From Sutterella sp. (GTDB lineage: Bacteria; Pseudomonadota; Gammaproteobacteria; Burkholderiales; Burkholderiaceae_F): DNA of 52,669 nucleotides. The position numbers were made by a program, and so were the translations under genes. Of this stretch, positions 6,912 to 15,561 are shown in pieces (the first letter of the stretch is position 1; each line of letters begins with the position of its first letter). The DNA lies in the NCBI RefSeq assembly GCF_030539355.1, contig NZ_JAUNSF010000011.1:1-52669 (forward strand), written 5' to 3'. A model generated the notes under the pieces. The model ran no database searches, had not been told where the DNA came from, and was given only the letters and a program-made list of their open reading frames with translations.

Positions 6912-7214
6912 ATGGGCAGCAGCATCTTGGGCGCGATCACGGGCGGCGTCATCGGCCTGTGGCAGGACTACCAGGACAACCGACAGAGCAAGCGTGAGTA
7001 CAACCTCGCGCAGGAGCAGCTGGCGCTGCAGAAGCAGGCCGCGCAGGACGAGGAGCAGGCCCGCAACAAGGCCGAGAGCAAGTCGCCGGACATCGAGGGC
7101 ATCCTCGAGAGCAACACCGCGGGCGGTCTCGGCGCGACCTCGCTCACGGGCGGCACGGGCTCGCGCACGCAGCAGTCGCAGCTTGGCGGCGGCAACACCC
7201 TGCTGGGGCTCTAA
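6912..7214 (+). CDS. Hypothetical virion-associated protein, 100 aa
   Basis: AAGGGAGC upstream (6898-6905) supports ATG 6912. An N-terminal glycine-rich hydrophobic patch (SSILGAITGGVIGLW) leads into a Gln-rich helical segment. The tail is rich in Gly, Ser and Thr and ends GGGNTLLGL. Proteins with such a Gly/Leu-rich C-terminus occur just before the portal gene in several podophages, but the function is not established. It ends three bases before the portal start. Confidence 0.5.
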   Translation: MGSSILGAITGGVIGLWQDYQDNRQSKREYNLAQEQLALQKQAAQDEEQARNKAESKSPDIEGILESNTAGGLGATSLTGGTGSRTQQSQLGGGNTLLGL

Positions 7215-7217
7215 GCC

Positions 7218-8882
7218 ATGCCGCGCGCACAGCCCAAGGAGATCCGCCGCAGGTTCGAGGCGCTCAAGTTCGACCGCACGACGTGGGAGCCGCAGTGGCA
7301 GGACATCCGCGACTTCATCCTGCCGGACGCCGGCGCCTTCTCGGGCGAGGACGTCCGCGAGGGCGGCAAGCGCTTCAGGAAGATCATGAATGCCGAGGCG
7401 ACCAGCTGCGCGGACATGCTCGCCGCGGGCCTGCTCGGCGGCGTGAGCTCACCCTCGCGCCCCTGGCTGCGCCTCACCACGAACGACGCGACCCTGGACG
7501 AGAGCCCCGCCGTCAAGCAGTGGCTCGAGGCCGTGCGCGTGCGCATGATGATGATCTTCGCCAAGGCCGAGGTCTACAACCAATTGCACCAGAGCTACCT
7601 CGAGCTTCCGGTCTTCGGCACGGCGTGCACGCTCGTGCGCGCGCACCCCGAGGACCTGATCGCGCTGCAGAACCTCACGATCGGCGAGTACTGGCTCGCT
7701 GACGACGAGTTCGGCCGCATCGACACGCTTTACAGGCGCTTTGAGATCACGGCCAAGCAGGTCATTCAGCGCTGGGGATGGGAGAAGGTCTCGCCCATGG
7801 TGCGCACCGCGTACGAGGCAGACCCGTGGACCAAGATCGGCATCATCCACGCGATCGAGCCGCGCCTCGAGCGCGACGAGATGAAGCGCGACAACTTGAA
7901 CAAGCAGTGGAGGTCGGTCTACTTCGAGGAGAACGGCGCCGACGACGCGCCCGTCTTGAACGAGTCCGGCTTCGATGACTTCCCCGCGCTCTGTCCGCGG
8001 TGGTTCACCGCCGGCGGATCCGTCTACGGCCGCGGGCCGGGCGCCAAGGCGCTCTCCGCGGCGAAGAGCCTGCAGCGCATCGAGGCGCGCCTCGCGCACA
8101 TCGCCGACCTCATGAGCAACCCGCCCGTGCAGTACCCGGCCTCCGCCTCGGGCTACCTCTCGCAGTTCAGGCCGGGCGGCCGCATCCCTGTCGCCGCGGG
8201 CGAGTCGCAGGCCATCCGCACGGCGTGGGAGGCCAACCTCGACATGCAGGGCCTGCTCACGCTGCTCGCCGCAAGCACCGCGCAGATCCAGAAGATCTTC
8301 TACGCGAACCTCTTCCAGATGATCGCCGGCACGACCGCGCAGGGCGACCGCACCGCGACCGAGGTGCAGGCCCTCGAGCAGGAGAAGGTGCTGATGCTCG
8401 GCCCCGTGCTTGAGCGCCTGCACACCGAGATGCTCGACCCGCTCGTCACGCAGACCTTCACGCGCATGGTCGAGACCGGCGACATCCCCGAGGTGCCGCC
8501 CGAGCTCGCCGAGCGCGAGCTCTCGGTCGAGTACATCAGCGTGCTCGCCGCGCAGCAGAACAGCGCCAACGTGAACAGCATCGTGCGCCTCACGCAGCAG
8601 ATCGGCATGCTCGCGCAGCTGAACCCCAACGCCCTGGACAAGCTCGACGTCGACACGACCATCGACGAGCTCGCCGACATGTACGGCGTGCCGCCTTCGA
8701 TGATCGTCGCCGGCGATCAGGTCGCGCTCATCCGCCGGCAGCGTGCGGATCAGCAGGCGCAGGCGCAGCAGATGGAGCAGCTGCAACAGGGCGCGAGCGC
8801 GATCAAGGACATGGCCGCCGCGAGCGACTCCCCGAGCATGCAGGAGGTGATGAGCAACCTCGGCACGGGCGGCGCGATCTGA
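7218..8882 (+). CDS. Portal protein (podovirus head-tail connector)
   Basis: This 554-aa protein matches the T7 gp8-like head-tail connector family in length and pattern. The N-terminus reads RRRFEALKFDRTTWEPQWQD with IRDFILPDAG. It then has MNAEATSCADMLAAGLLGGV with SPSRPWLRL, and a middle RTATEVQALEQEK, the typical 'TATEV' helix of these connectors. The dodecameric ring is the DNA entry and exit channel and docks the terminase. The C-terminus (about residues 505-550) is Gln-rich and probably helical barrel. It is preceded closely by the 100-aa gene and followed by motif copy 2. Confidence 0.9.
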   Translation: MPRAQPKEIRRRFEALKFDRTTWEPQWQDIRDFILPDAGAFSGEDVREGGKRFRKIMNAEATSCADMLAAGLLGGVSSPSRPWLRLTTNDATLDESPAVKQWLEAVRVRMMMIFAKAEVYNQLHQSYLELPVFGTACTLVRAHPEDLIALQNLTIGEYWLADDEFGRIDTLYRRFEITAKQVIQRWGWEKVSPMVRTAYEADPWTKIGIIHAIEPRLERDEMKRDNLNKQWRSVYFEENGADDAPVLNESGFDDFPALCPRWFTAGGSVYGRGPGAKALSAAKSLQRIEARLAHIADLMSNPPVQYPASASGYLSQFRPGGRIPVAAGESQAIRTAWEANLDMQGLLTLLAASTAQIQKIFYANLFQMIAGTTAQGDRTATEVQALEQEKVLMLGPVLERLHTEMLDPLVTQTFTRMVETGDIPEVPPELAERELSVEYISVLAAQQNSANVNSIVRLTQQIGMLAQLNPNALDKLDVDTTIDELADMYGVPPSMIVAGDQVALIRRQRADQQAQAQQMEQLQQGASAIKDMAAASDSPSMQEVMSNLGTGGAI

Positions 8883-8884
8883 TG

Positions 8885-8900
8885 CGTGCATATAGATCGC
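8885..8900 (+). promoter_or_regulatory. Recurring late-gene motif, copy 2
   Basis: CGTGCATATAGATCGC starts two bases after the portal stop and lies 15 bp before ATG 8916. The GTGCATATA core is shared with copies 1 and 5; the tail diverges. AATGAGGTG between motif and start is the ribosome-binding site. Confidence 0.5.
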
Positions 8901-8915
8901 GAATGAGGTGAAAGC

Positions 8916-9263
8916 ATGACGGACAACAACTTCGAGACCTACGAAGAGCGCGTCGAGCGCGAGGAGAAGGAGAAGAAGGCGGCCGAGGAGGCGGAGAAGC
9001 GGCTTGACACCGCGCTCCTCTCAGTCCTCGGCACGAAGAGCGGCCGCGAGGCGCTCGCCTGGATGCTCTCCCTCACCGCGCAGGACGTGAGCGTCACGGC
9101 CTTCGACGCGCTGCGCATGGCGTGGCAGTCAGGCCGGCGCGACGTGGGCCTCGACATCCTGACGAGACTCCGCGCGCTGAGCCCGGAGCTCGTCCGACTC
9201 ATGGAGCAAGAACGAGATGACCGAAGAAACACCCGCCTCGACGTCGACGGAGCCGGCAAGTGA
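8916..9263 (+). CDS. Hypothetical head-region protein, 115 aa
   Basis: A highly charged N-terminal coiled segment (YEERVEREEKEKKAAEEAEK) is followed by a compact helical domain (TALLSVLGTKSGREALAWML). A Bbp-type gene between portal and scaffold is usual in this phage group, but I cannot name its role. The last 47 bp overlap the scaffold start at 9217 in another frame. The C-terminal residues (DDRRNTRLDVDGAGK) may thus be constrained by the overlap. Confidence 0.6.
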   Translation: MTDNNFETYEERVEREEKEKKAAEEAEKRLDTALLSVLGTKSGREALAWMLSLTAQDVSVTAFDALRMAWQSGRRDVGLDILTRLRALSPELVRLMEQERDDRRNTRLDVDGAGK

Positions 9264-9927
9264 CCCGACGCCTGCCGCTTCGCCTGCGCCTGCTGCTGAA
9301 ACGCCTGCGGCCCCGGCTGCAGCGCCTGCGCCTGCTGAAGGTGCCGGCGCGGACCCTGCCGAGGGAGCGGACCCCGCACAGGCAGAAGCGGACGACGCGG
9401 ACGGGATAGATGCGCCTGTGGAGGGCCAGCCCGAGGGGGATGCCGATGAGAGCCCGGCATCCCCCGAGAGCTACTCGACCGAAGGCATCAAGCTGCCCGA
9501 GGGCATGAAGCTCGACGAGGTCACCGCCGGCGAGCTCGGCAAGGTGTGCAAGGAGCACGGACTCACGCAGAAAGCCTTCGCCGGGATCCTCGAGAAGATG
9601 ACCCCGGTGCTCGCGCAGAGGCAGCAACAGCAGCTTCAGGCCGCCAAGGTGGACTTCATCAAGCGCGCCAAGGCCGACCCGGAGATGGGCGGCGCCAACT
9701 GGGCCGCGACCAAGCAGGCCGCCGGCAAGGCGCTGGGGCAGTTCGCCGACTCGGAGACCATCGCGCTCCTCAAGGCGACCGGCCTCAACTGCCACCCCGG
9801 CGTCATCCGAATGTTCAAGAAGATTTCCGACGCTGTGTCGGACGACGCGATTGTGCGAGGCGATCGCGGCGGTGGTTCTCGGAAGTCCCTCGCCGGCTAC
9901 TACAACAACTCTCAGATGAACGACTAA
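9217..9927 (+). CDS. Head scaffolding protein
   Basis: This 236-aa protein has a long Ala/Pro/Glu-rich acidic N-terminus (about residues 1-90) and a helical, basic C-terminal half with a Gln run (RQQQQLQ). This composition and the position directly before the capsid gene are typical of podovirus scaffold (T7 gp9-like) proteins. They direct procapsid assembly through a C-terminal capsid-binding helix. ATG 9217 follows GGAGCAAGAACGAG within the preceding gene. No protease signature is visible. Confidence 0.7.
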   Translation: MTEETPASTSTEPASDPTPAASPAPAAETPAAPAAAPAPAEGAGADPAEGADPAQAEADDADGIDAPVEGQPEGDADESPASPESYSTEGIKLPEGMKLDEVTAGELGKVCKEHGLTQKAFAGILEKMTPVLAQRQQQQLQAAKVDFIKRAKADPEMGGANWAATKQAAGKALGQFADSETIALLKATGLNCHPGVIRMFKKISDAVSDDAIVRGDRGGGSRKSLAGYYNNSQMND

Positions 9928-9939
9928 AGGGGGTTTCCT

Positions 9940-10923
9940 ATGGCAACCAATCCGACCAGCACGACTCATCCGACCCTGCTCGATGTTGTCTCCCGCCTTG
10001 ACGGCGACGGCAAGATCGCGCCGATCGCTGAGGTGCTCAACGAAGACCTGCCGATTCTTCGCGACATCGGCTTCATTCAGTGCAACTCCGACCAGCGTCA
10101 CGTGCACACCATCCGCACGGGCCTGCCGACTCCGACGTGGCGCAAGCTCTACGGCGGCGTGCTCCCGAGCAAGTCCCAGACCGCACAGGTCACGGACGTC
10201 TGCGGCAACCTCGAGGCGTACTCCGAGGTCGACAAGGACCTCGCGGACCTCAACGGCAACACGTCCGCCTGGCGCTTCTCCGAGGAGCGTCCCTTCATCG
10301 AGGCGATGGGTCAGACCATGGCCGAGACGATCTTCTACGGCGACGTCACCGTGAACCCGGAGCGCTTCACCGGCATCGCGCCGCGCTACAACACGCTCAA
10401 CACCGACACGCCGTGCGCGCGCATGGTGAAGAGCATGGGCGGCACGAGCGACCTCACCTCGCTCTACTTCATCTCGCACTCGGTCTTCCACGGCCTCTAC
10501 CCGAAGGGGTCGACGGGCGGCCTCAGCAAGACGGACAAGGGCCAGGTCACGATCACCAAGGACGACGGCTCGATGTTCGAGGCGTACCGCACGCACTTCA
10601 AGTGGGGCATCGGCACGACGCTCGACGACTGGCGCGGCTGCGCGCGCGTCTGCAACGTCGACATCAACAACGTCGACGGCGACGCGCTCATCGCCGCCAT
10701 GATCAAGGCCAAGAACGAGATCCTCGCCAAGTACGTGGGCCGCACCAAGCTCTACGTGCGCCGCGAGATCATGACGATCCTCGAGCTCGCCGCGCTCTCG
10801 AAGAGCTATCAGTGCCTCAAGATCACCGAGGCCGCTGATCAGTTCAAGACCTCCTTCTTCGGCATCCCGATCGTCGTCTGCGACTCGATCTCGATCAACG
10901 AGGATCAGGTCACCGCTGACTAA
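9940..10923 (+). CDS. Major capsid protein
   Basis: This 327-aa protein follows the scaffold by 12 bp with a strong AAAGGGGG ribosome-binding site. It has the features of the Bbp17/GP7-like podovirus capsid group: LLDVVSRLDGDGKIAPIAEV, a mid-region ADLNGNTSAWRFSEERPFIE with AMGQTMAETIFYGD (spine-helix region), and a C-terminal IPIVVCDSISINEDQV. It would form the HK97-fold shell. The coding sequence is almost free of A/T at third positions, as expected for a highly expressed gene in this genome. The cement protein follows 17 bp later. Confidence 0.85.
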   Translation: MATNPTSTTHPTLLDVVSRLDGDGKIAPIAEVLNEDLPILRDIGFIQCNSDQRHVHTIRTGLPTPTWRKLYGGVLPSKSQTAQVTDVCGNLEAYSEVDKDLADLNGNTSAWRFSEERPFIEAMGQTMAETIFYGDVTVNPERFTGIAPRYNTLNTDTPCARMVKSMGGTSDLTSLYFISHSVFHGLYPKGSTGGLSKTDKGQVTITKDDGSMFEAYRTHFKWGIGTTLDDWRGCARVCNVDINNVDGDALIAAMIKAKNEILAKYVGRTKLYVRREIMTILELAALSKSYQCLKITEAADQFKTSFFGIPIVVCDSISINEDQVTAD

Positions 10924-10940
10924 TTCAAGGAGAAACAAAA

Positions 10941-11339
10941 ATGCTGCTTGACACCCTTTCTGAGTTCTCCGACGGTCAGGCGCTGTCGGGCTCGTCCGCC
11001 TACTCGACGAACACGCTCGACCTCGCCGGCGCCGGCATCGCGGTCGCAGACCATGCCTATGTGGTCGTGTCCGTGCTCACCGCGACGGCCTCCGACCTCA
11101 AGGCCGAGCTTCAGTGCTCCGAGGACGGCTCGACGTGGCGCGCTGTCGCCTCGGGCTCGGTCGAGACCGGCGCGGCCGGCGACCAGATCGTGCTCGACAT
11201 CCCGCCTGACGTCTTCGGCAAGCTCCGCCTCGCCTACACGGGCACGAGCATGACGGGCACGGTCCACGCCGGCGTCACGCTCGGCGCGCAGACGAGGAAG
11301 CGCATCGGCGACTTCGCGGCTTCTGCGAACGGCGCTTAA
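10941..11339 (+). CDS. Capsid cement/decoration protein (Bbp16-like)
   Basis: This 132-aa protein begins LLDTLSEFSDGQALSGSSAY and continues as an all-beta Ala/Thr/Ser-rich chain (SVLTATASDLKAELQCSEDG), ending in a short basic segment. This resembles the Bbp16 capsid cement family of BPP-1-type podophages. Those proteins trimerise on the shell, and the family always follows the capsid gene. AAGGAG at 10927-10932 sets the start. An intrinsic terminator follows at 11370. Confidence 0.75.
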   Translation: MLLDTLSEFSDGQALSGSSAYSTNTLDLAGAGIAVADHAYVVVSVLTATASDLKAELQCSEDGSTWRAVASGSVETGAAGDQIVLDIPPDVFGKLRLAYTGTSMTGTVHAGVTLGAQTRKRIGDFAASANGA

Positions 11340-11369
11340 TCACCAACCGCAAGGAGGTGATCCACATCT

Positions 11370-11393
11370 CGGGGGCTTCGGCCCCCGTTTTCG
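11370..11393 (+). terminator. Intrinsic terminator after capsid genes
   Basis: CGGGGGC-TTCG-GCCCCCG forms a 7-bp GC stem with a UUCG tetraloop, followed by TTTTCG. It separates the head genes from the tail genes; the TAGGAGG ribosome-binding site of the next gene follows directly. Confidence 0.8.
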
Positions 11394-11405
11394 TAGGAGG
11401 AAACC

Positions 11406-12041
11406 ATGGCATCTGATGTCGACATCTGCAACCTGGCTCTCGCGCGCCTGGGCGACGAGGCCAACGTCACAAGCATCAGCCCGGCCGACGGCGGCATGCA
11501 GGCCGAGCACTGCGCGCGCTTCTACCCGCTCGCGCTCTCCCAGATCCTCGGCGCCTACCCGTGGCGCTTCGCCATCAAGCGGCAGACGCTCGCGAGGCTC
11601 GCCGCGGAGCCCGTGGGCGGCGGCTATGCCTTCCCGCTGCCGAGCGACTGCGTGACCGTGCTCGAGGCGCACGTCGACGACGAGGGGCTCACCGAGCACT
11701 TCATGCGCACGCTGTGGACGATCGAGCAGCAGGACTCCCGCGCCTGCCTCGTGTGGAAGCACGATACGTGCTGGATCCGCTACACGTCGGCCAAGACGCC
11801 GGCCTCGCTCTTTCCGAGCGATTTCGTCGACGCGCTCGCGTGGCTCCTGGCCTCGCACCTCGCCGGCCCCGTGATGCCCGGCGCGACCGGCGTGCAGGTC
11901 TCGCAGAGCATGCGCGAGATCTACGAGGCGACGGTGCAGCGCGCGATGGCCAACGACGCGCGGCAGCTGCGGCTGCACGAGGGCCGCCGCGAGGACTTCC
12001 TCGGCGACTACTGGGACAGGGGGCAGCATGACTACTTCTAA
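11406..12041 (+). CDS. Tail tubular protein A / head-tail adaptor
   Basis: This 211-aa protein resembles the T7 gp11-like adaptor family. The N-terminus DVDICNLALARLGDEANVTS is diagnostic (family pattern 'ICNxALxxLG'), followed by FYPLALSQILGAYPWRFAIK and a helical C-terminus. It would ring the portal and connect it to the nozzle. TAGGAGG at 11394-11400 supports ATG 11406. It overlaps the next gene by 14 bp. Confidence 0.85.
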   Translation: MASDVDICNLALARLGDEANVTSISPADGGMQAEHCARFYPLALSQILGAYPWRFAIKRQTLARLAAEPVGGGYAFPLPSDCVTVLEAHVDDEGLTEHFMRTLWTIEQQDSRACLVWKHDTCWIRYTSAKTPASLFPSDFVDALAWLLASHLAGPVMPGATGVQVSQSMREIYEATVQRAMANDARQLRLHEGRREDFLGDYWDRGQHDYF

Positions 12042-14859
12042 GGTGATCCAGCGCAGCTTCACAGGCGGCGAGATCTCGCCCCGCATGCACGGGCGCATCG
12101 ACCACACCACGTACCAGACCGGCCTCGAGGAGTGCCTGAACGCCTTCATCCTGCCGCAGGGGCCCGTGCAGAACCGTCCCGGCTTTGCGTACGTCAACGC
12201 CTGCAAGTACCCCGGCAAGGCGACGAGGCTGATCCCGTTCACGTTCAGCGAGAGCCAGACGATGGTGATCGAGCTCGGCGACAAGTACGCGCGCTTTCAC
12301 ACCGACGGCCAGACGCTGATGAACGCCGCCGGCACGGCGCCCTACGAGATCGCGACGCCGTGGGCCGCCGAGCACCTCTTCGAGCTCCACTACGTGCAGA
12401 GCGGCGACGTGATGACGATCGTGCACCACTACTACCCGCCGACCGAGCTCAGGCGCTACTCCGCGCAGGACTGGCGCGTGGCCGAGGTGAGCTTCGACCC
12501 GAAGCTCAGCACGCCCACGGGCGTCACCGCCGTGCGCGCGACCGCGGCCGAGAGCGACAGCAACGCCGAGAAGTACACCTTCAAGTACAAGGTCGCCGCG
12601 CTCTCGAGCGACAAGCTCTACGAGAGCAAGCCCTCCGACGCGGTCGAGGTGGTGGCCAACCTCTACGCGACCGGCACGACCGTGCGCGTGTCCTGGAACG
12701 CCGTCAGCGGCGCGGAGTTCTATCGCGTCTACAAGTACCAGGGCGGCCTCTACGGCTGCATCGGCGACACCGAGGACACGTACCTGATCGACGATGACAT
12801 CGACGCCGACCTGAGCATCACGCCGCGGCGCTTCGGCACCGCCTTCACGGCCTCGGGCGGCATTGAGTCGGTCACCATCAACTCAGGCGGCACGGGTTAC
12901 TCGAGCTTCAAGAAGGGCATCGCAGCCACGCCGAGCGCGACCACGTACGGCTCGCTCGGCCTTACCTCGAGCAGCAGCAACGTCTTCGAGAGCGTCGTGA
13001 GCTCGCTGACAGGATCGTCATCGACAAAGTACTTGAGCGTGGCCACACACGCGCTGCAGAGCTCGGGGAGCTATCCGTCGACGTACCCGACCTTCACGCT
13101 CGAGGTCTACGACGAGCAGGGGCAGGGATCGGGCGCCGTGGTCGAGCCCGTCATCGAGTACACGACAGGCACGAGCTACGATCGCTGGAACGCCGGCGGG
13201 CAGAGCGCGGACTCGCGCGACTACCGCACGGTTTACTACTACAAGAACATTGCAACGCTTACAGGGTTCACGATCAAGAACCCCGGCCACGGCTACATCA
13301 CGCCCAAGCTCAAGGTCACCTACACCTGCACGACGACCCGCCGCGGCAGCATTTCCTCGGCCTCGGGCACCGGCACCGCTTCGCTCAACACGCAGGACGT
13401 CTCGCCGGTCTTTAACGTCGAGGAGCTCTCCTCGAGCGGCTCGGGCGCGACCCTCGAGGCCGTGGTCACCGACGGCGTCATCACCGCGGTCAACGTGCTC
13501 ACCGGCGGCTCGGGCTACTCCTCGCCGACGATCACCGTCACGGATCCGCTGGGCGTCGGCTCGGGCGCGAGCTTCACCGCGGTCGTCTCGTCGACGGGCG
13601 ACTACCCCTCGGCCGTGACCTACTTCGAGCAGCGCCGCTGGTTCGGCGGCACGCCCAACCTGCCCACGAAGCTCTGGGCCACGCGCACGGGCACCGAGGA
13701 CGACCTCAGCTACTCGCTGCCGAGCGTCGACGACGACCGCCTTGAGGCGCAGATCTCCGCGAGGACGTTCTCGAAGATCCGCCACCTCGCCGCGCTCGCG
13801 CACCTGATGGTGCTCACCGGCGACAGCGAGCTCCGCATCAGCCCGCTCAACTCCGACGCGATCACGCCGGACTCGATCAGCGCGCGTCCGCAGTCGTACA
13901 TCGGCAGCAACGACGTGCAGCCCGTCACGATCAACTCGGCGCTCATCTACTGCGACAGCATGGGCGGACACCTGCACGAGTTCGCCTACAACGACTCCGC
14001 CGGCGGCTATGTCTCGGGCGACCTGTGCCTGCTCGCGCCGCACCTCTTTGACTACCGGCAGGTGGTCGACATGGCCTTCATGCGCGCGCCGTTCCCCGTC
14101 ATCTGGTGCGTCTCGAGCTCGGGGCAGCTGCTCGGCCTCACGTACGTGCCCGAGCAGCAGGTGGGCGCGTGGCACCGGCACGAGACCGACGGCGCCTTCG
14201 AGTCGGTCGCCTGCGTGGCCGAGGACGACGAGACCGCGCTCTACGCAGTTGTGCGGCGCACGATCCAGGACAGCGTCGTGCGCTACGTCGAGCGCTTGAG
14301 CACGCGGCAGTTCGAGAACCTCGAGGACTGCTTCTTCGTGGACTCGGGCGGCACGTACCGCGGCGCGGAGACCACGACCGTGAGCGGGCTCACGTGGCTC
14401 GAGGGCAGGACCGTCTCGATCCTCGCCGACGGCGCGGTGCTGCCGCAGCAGACGGTGACCGACGGCACGATCACGCTCGAGGTGCCGGCCTCCGTGGTGC
14501 ACGTGGGCTTGCCCTACACGACCGAGGTGAAGAGCCTGCCCACCGTGCTGCAGAAGGAGGGCTACGGCATGGGCGAGCCCAAGAACGTGAGCGAGGTCGC
14601 GATCAGGCTCTACGAGTCGAGCGGCATCTGGGTCGGCTACAGCGACAGCACGCTGAAGAAGTACGACGCGGAGACCGAGCGCTTCGCCGAGTACGCGCAG
14701 CGCACGACCGAGCAGCCCGGCACGGCCCCGGCGCGCGTCACGGGCGAGATTCGCATCAAGCCGCCTGTGCGCTGGTCCGACGGCGGGCAGATCTGCCTCA
14801 AGCAGGACGACCCGCTGCCGCTCGAGATCTCGAGCATCGCGATGACGGTCGCTTCCTGA
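12028..14859 (+). CDS. Tail nozzle protein (tubular protein B-like) with inserted repeat domain
   Basis: This 943-aa protein has the N-terminus of podovirus nozzle/stabilisation proteins (QRSFTGGEISPRMHGRID, then GLEECLNAFILPQGPVQNRP with RPGFAYV). Typical beta-propeller segments resume after about residue 520 (YFEQRRWFGGTPNLPTKLWA). Between roughly 268 and 522 lies an extra Gly/Ser/Thr-rich domain with repeats of the form GG-x-GYSS: NSGGTGYSS, NPGHGYITP and TGGSGYSSPTITVTDP. The length is above that of T7 gp12 (794 aa) because of this insert. The N-terminus overlaps the adaptor gene. Motif copy 3 follows the stop at once. Confidence 0.82.
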   Translation: MTTSKVIQRSFTGGEISPRMHGRIDHTTYQTGLEECLNAFILPQGPVQNRPGFAYVNACKYPGKATRLIPFTFSESQTMVIELGDKYARFHTDGQTLMNAAGTAPYEIATPWAAEHLFELHYVQSGDVMTIVHHYYPPTELRRYSAQDWRVAEVSFDPKLSTPTGVTAVRATAAESDSNAEKYTFKYKVAALSSDKLYESKPSDAVEVVANLYATGTTVRVSWNAVSGAEFYRVYKYQGGLYGCIGDTEDTYLIDDDIDADLSITPRRFGTAFTASGGIESVTINSGGTGYSSFKKGIAATPSATTYGSLGLTSSSSNVFESVVSSLTGSSSTKYLSVATHALQSSGSYPSTYPTFTLEVYDEQGQGSGAVVEPVIEYTTGTSYDRWNAGGQSADSRDYRTVYYYKNIATLTGFTIKNPGHGYITPKLKVTYTCTTTRRGSISSASGTGTASLNTQDVSPVFNVEELSSSGSGATLEAVVTDGVITAVNVLTGGSGYSSPTITVTDPLGVGSGASFTAVVSSTGDYPSAVTYFEQRRWFGGTPNLPTKLWATRTGTEDDLSYSLPSVDDDRLEAQISARTFSKIRHLAALAHLMVLTGDSELRISPLNSDAITPDSISARPQSYIGSNDVQPVTINSALIYCDSMGGHLHEFAYNDSAGGYVSGDLCLLAPHLFDYRQVVDMAFMRAPFPVIWCVSSSGQLLGLTYVPEQQVGAWHRHETDGAFESVACVAEDDETALYAVVRRTIQDSVVRYVERLSTRQFENLEDCFFVDSGGTYRGAETTTVSGLTWLEGRTVSILADGAVLPQQTVTDGTITLEVPASVVHVGLPYTTEVKSLPTVLQKEGYGMGEPKNVSEVAIRLYESSGIWVGYSDSTLKKYDAETERFAEYAQRTTEQPGTAPARVTGEIRIKPPVRWSDGGQICLKQDDPLPLEISSIAMTVAS

Positions 14860-14874
14860 CGTGCATAAAGCGCC
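14860..14874 (+). promoter_or_regulatory. Recurring late-gene motif, copy 3
   Basis: CGTGCATAAAGCGCC begins right after the nozzle stop and 57 bp before ATG 14917. The first 14 bases match copy 4 at 27946. A small inverted repeat (CCTTG 14890-14894 with CAAGG 14904-14908) follows and would pair part of the AAGGAG ribosome-binding site. Confidence 0.55.
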
Positions 14875-14916
14875 TGCCTGCGGGGTCTACCTTGGCCCGA
14901 TCACAAGGAGCACCCC

Positions 14917-15552
14917 ATGGGCAGACTACTCAACATCGACCTTCAGAACGATGGTCAGACCACGGCCGGCGCCTCGAAGAAGGCCGGTCAGTCGGTCATG
15001 TCGCAGCAGAGCTTCAGCGACTTCCAGATGGGCATGAAGATGGGCTACGCCGGCGAGCAGGGCTCGGTCGGCGCCATCCTCGCCTACGCAAAGGCGCGCC
15101 GGCAGAAGTCGATCCTCAACATGCAGGCCGAGCTCTACGACATGCTCGCGCAGTCGTATCAGACCGCGGCCGAGGACACCGTGCGCGCGGGTCATCAGGA
15201 GTCCGCGCAGGTGAGCTTCCAGGCGGGACAGACCAAGGGCGCGATCCGCGCGAGCCAGGGCGCGAGCGGCATCCGTGTCGCCGGCGCAGGCTCCGCGGCC
15301 GAGGTGCTCGCCTCGGTCGACATCTCCAAGGAGATGAACCGCAACCAGATCATGGCCAACGCGATCGCCAACTCGTGGGGCTACCGCAAGCAGGCCGTCA
15401 GCGCGCAGGGGCAGGCCAAGGCCGTGCGCGTCGCCGCCTCGAGCATCTCGCCGTGGGCCGCGGCGCTCACGCAGCACCTCAACGCCGGAATGATGTTCGG
15501 CGAGTCCGCCATGCAGAAGTGGGGCGGCAGCAAGGTCGGCACGAGCAAGTAA
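14917..15552 (+). CDS. Internal virion protein, 211 aa (T7 gp14-like position)
   Basis: This is a helical Ala/Gln/Ser-rich protein (... QAELYDMLAQSYQTAAEDTV ..., RASQGASGIRVAGAGSAAEV). The pattern 'RASQGASGIRV-GSA-EVLA' is common in the small internal virion proteins of podoviruses, which insert into the outer membrane during DNA ejection. It is the first of three consecutive ejection-protein genes. CAAGGAG at 14904-14910 supports the start. Confidence 0.75.
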   Translation: MGRLLNIDLQNDGQTTAGASKKAGQSVMSQQSFSDFQMGMKMGYAGEQGSVGAILAYAKARRQKSILNMQAELYDMLAQSYQTAAEDTVRAGHQESAQVSFQAGQTKGAIRASQGASGIRVAGAGSAAEVLASVDISKEMNRNQIMANAIANSWGYRKQAVSAQGQAKAVRVAASSISPWAAALTQHLNAGMMFGESAMQKWGGSKVGTSK

Positions 15553-15561
15553 GGAGAAGCC

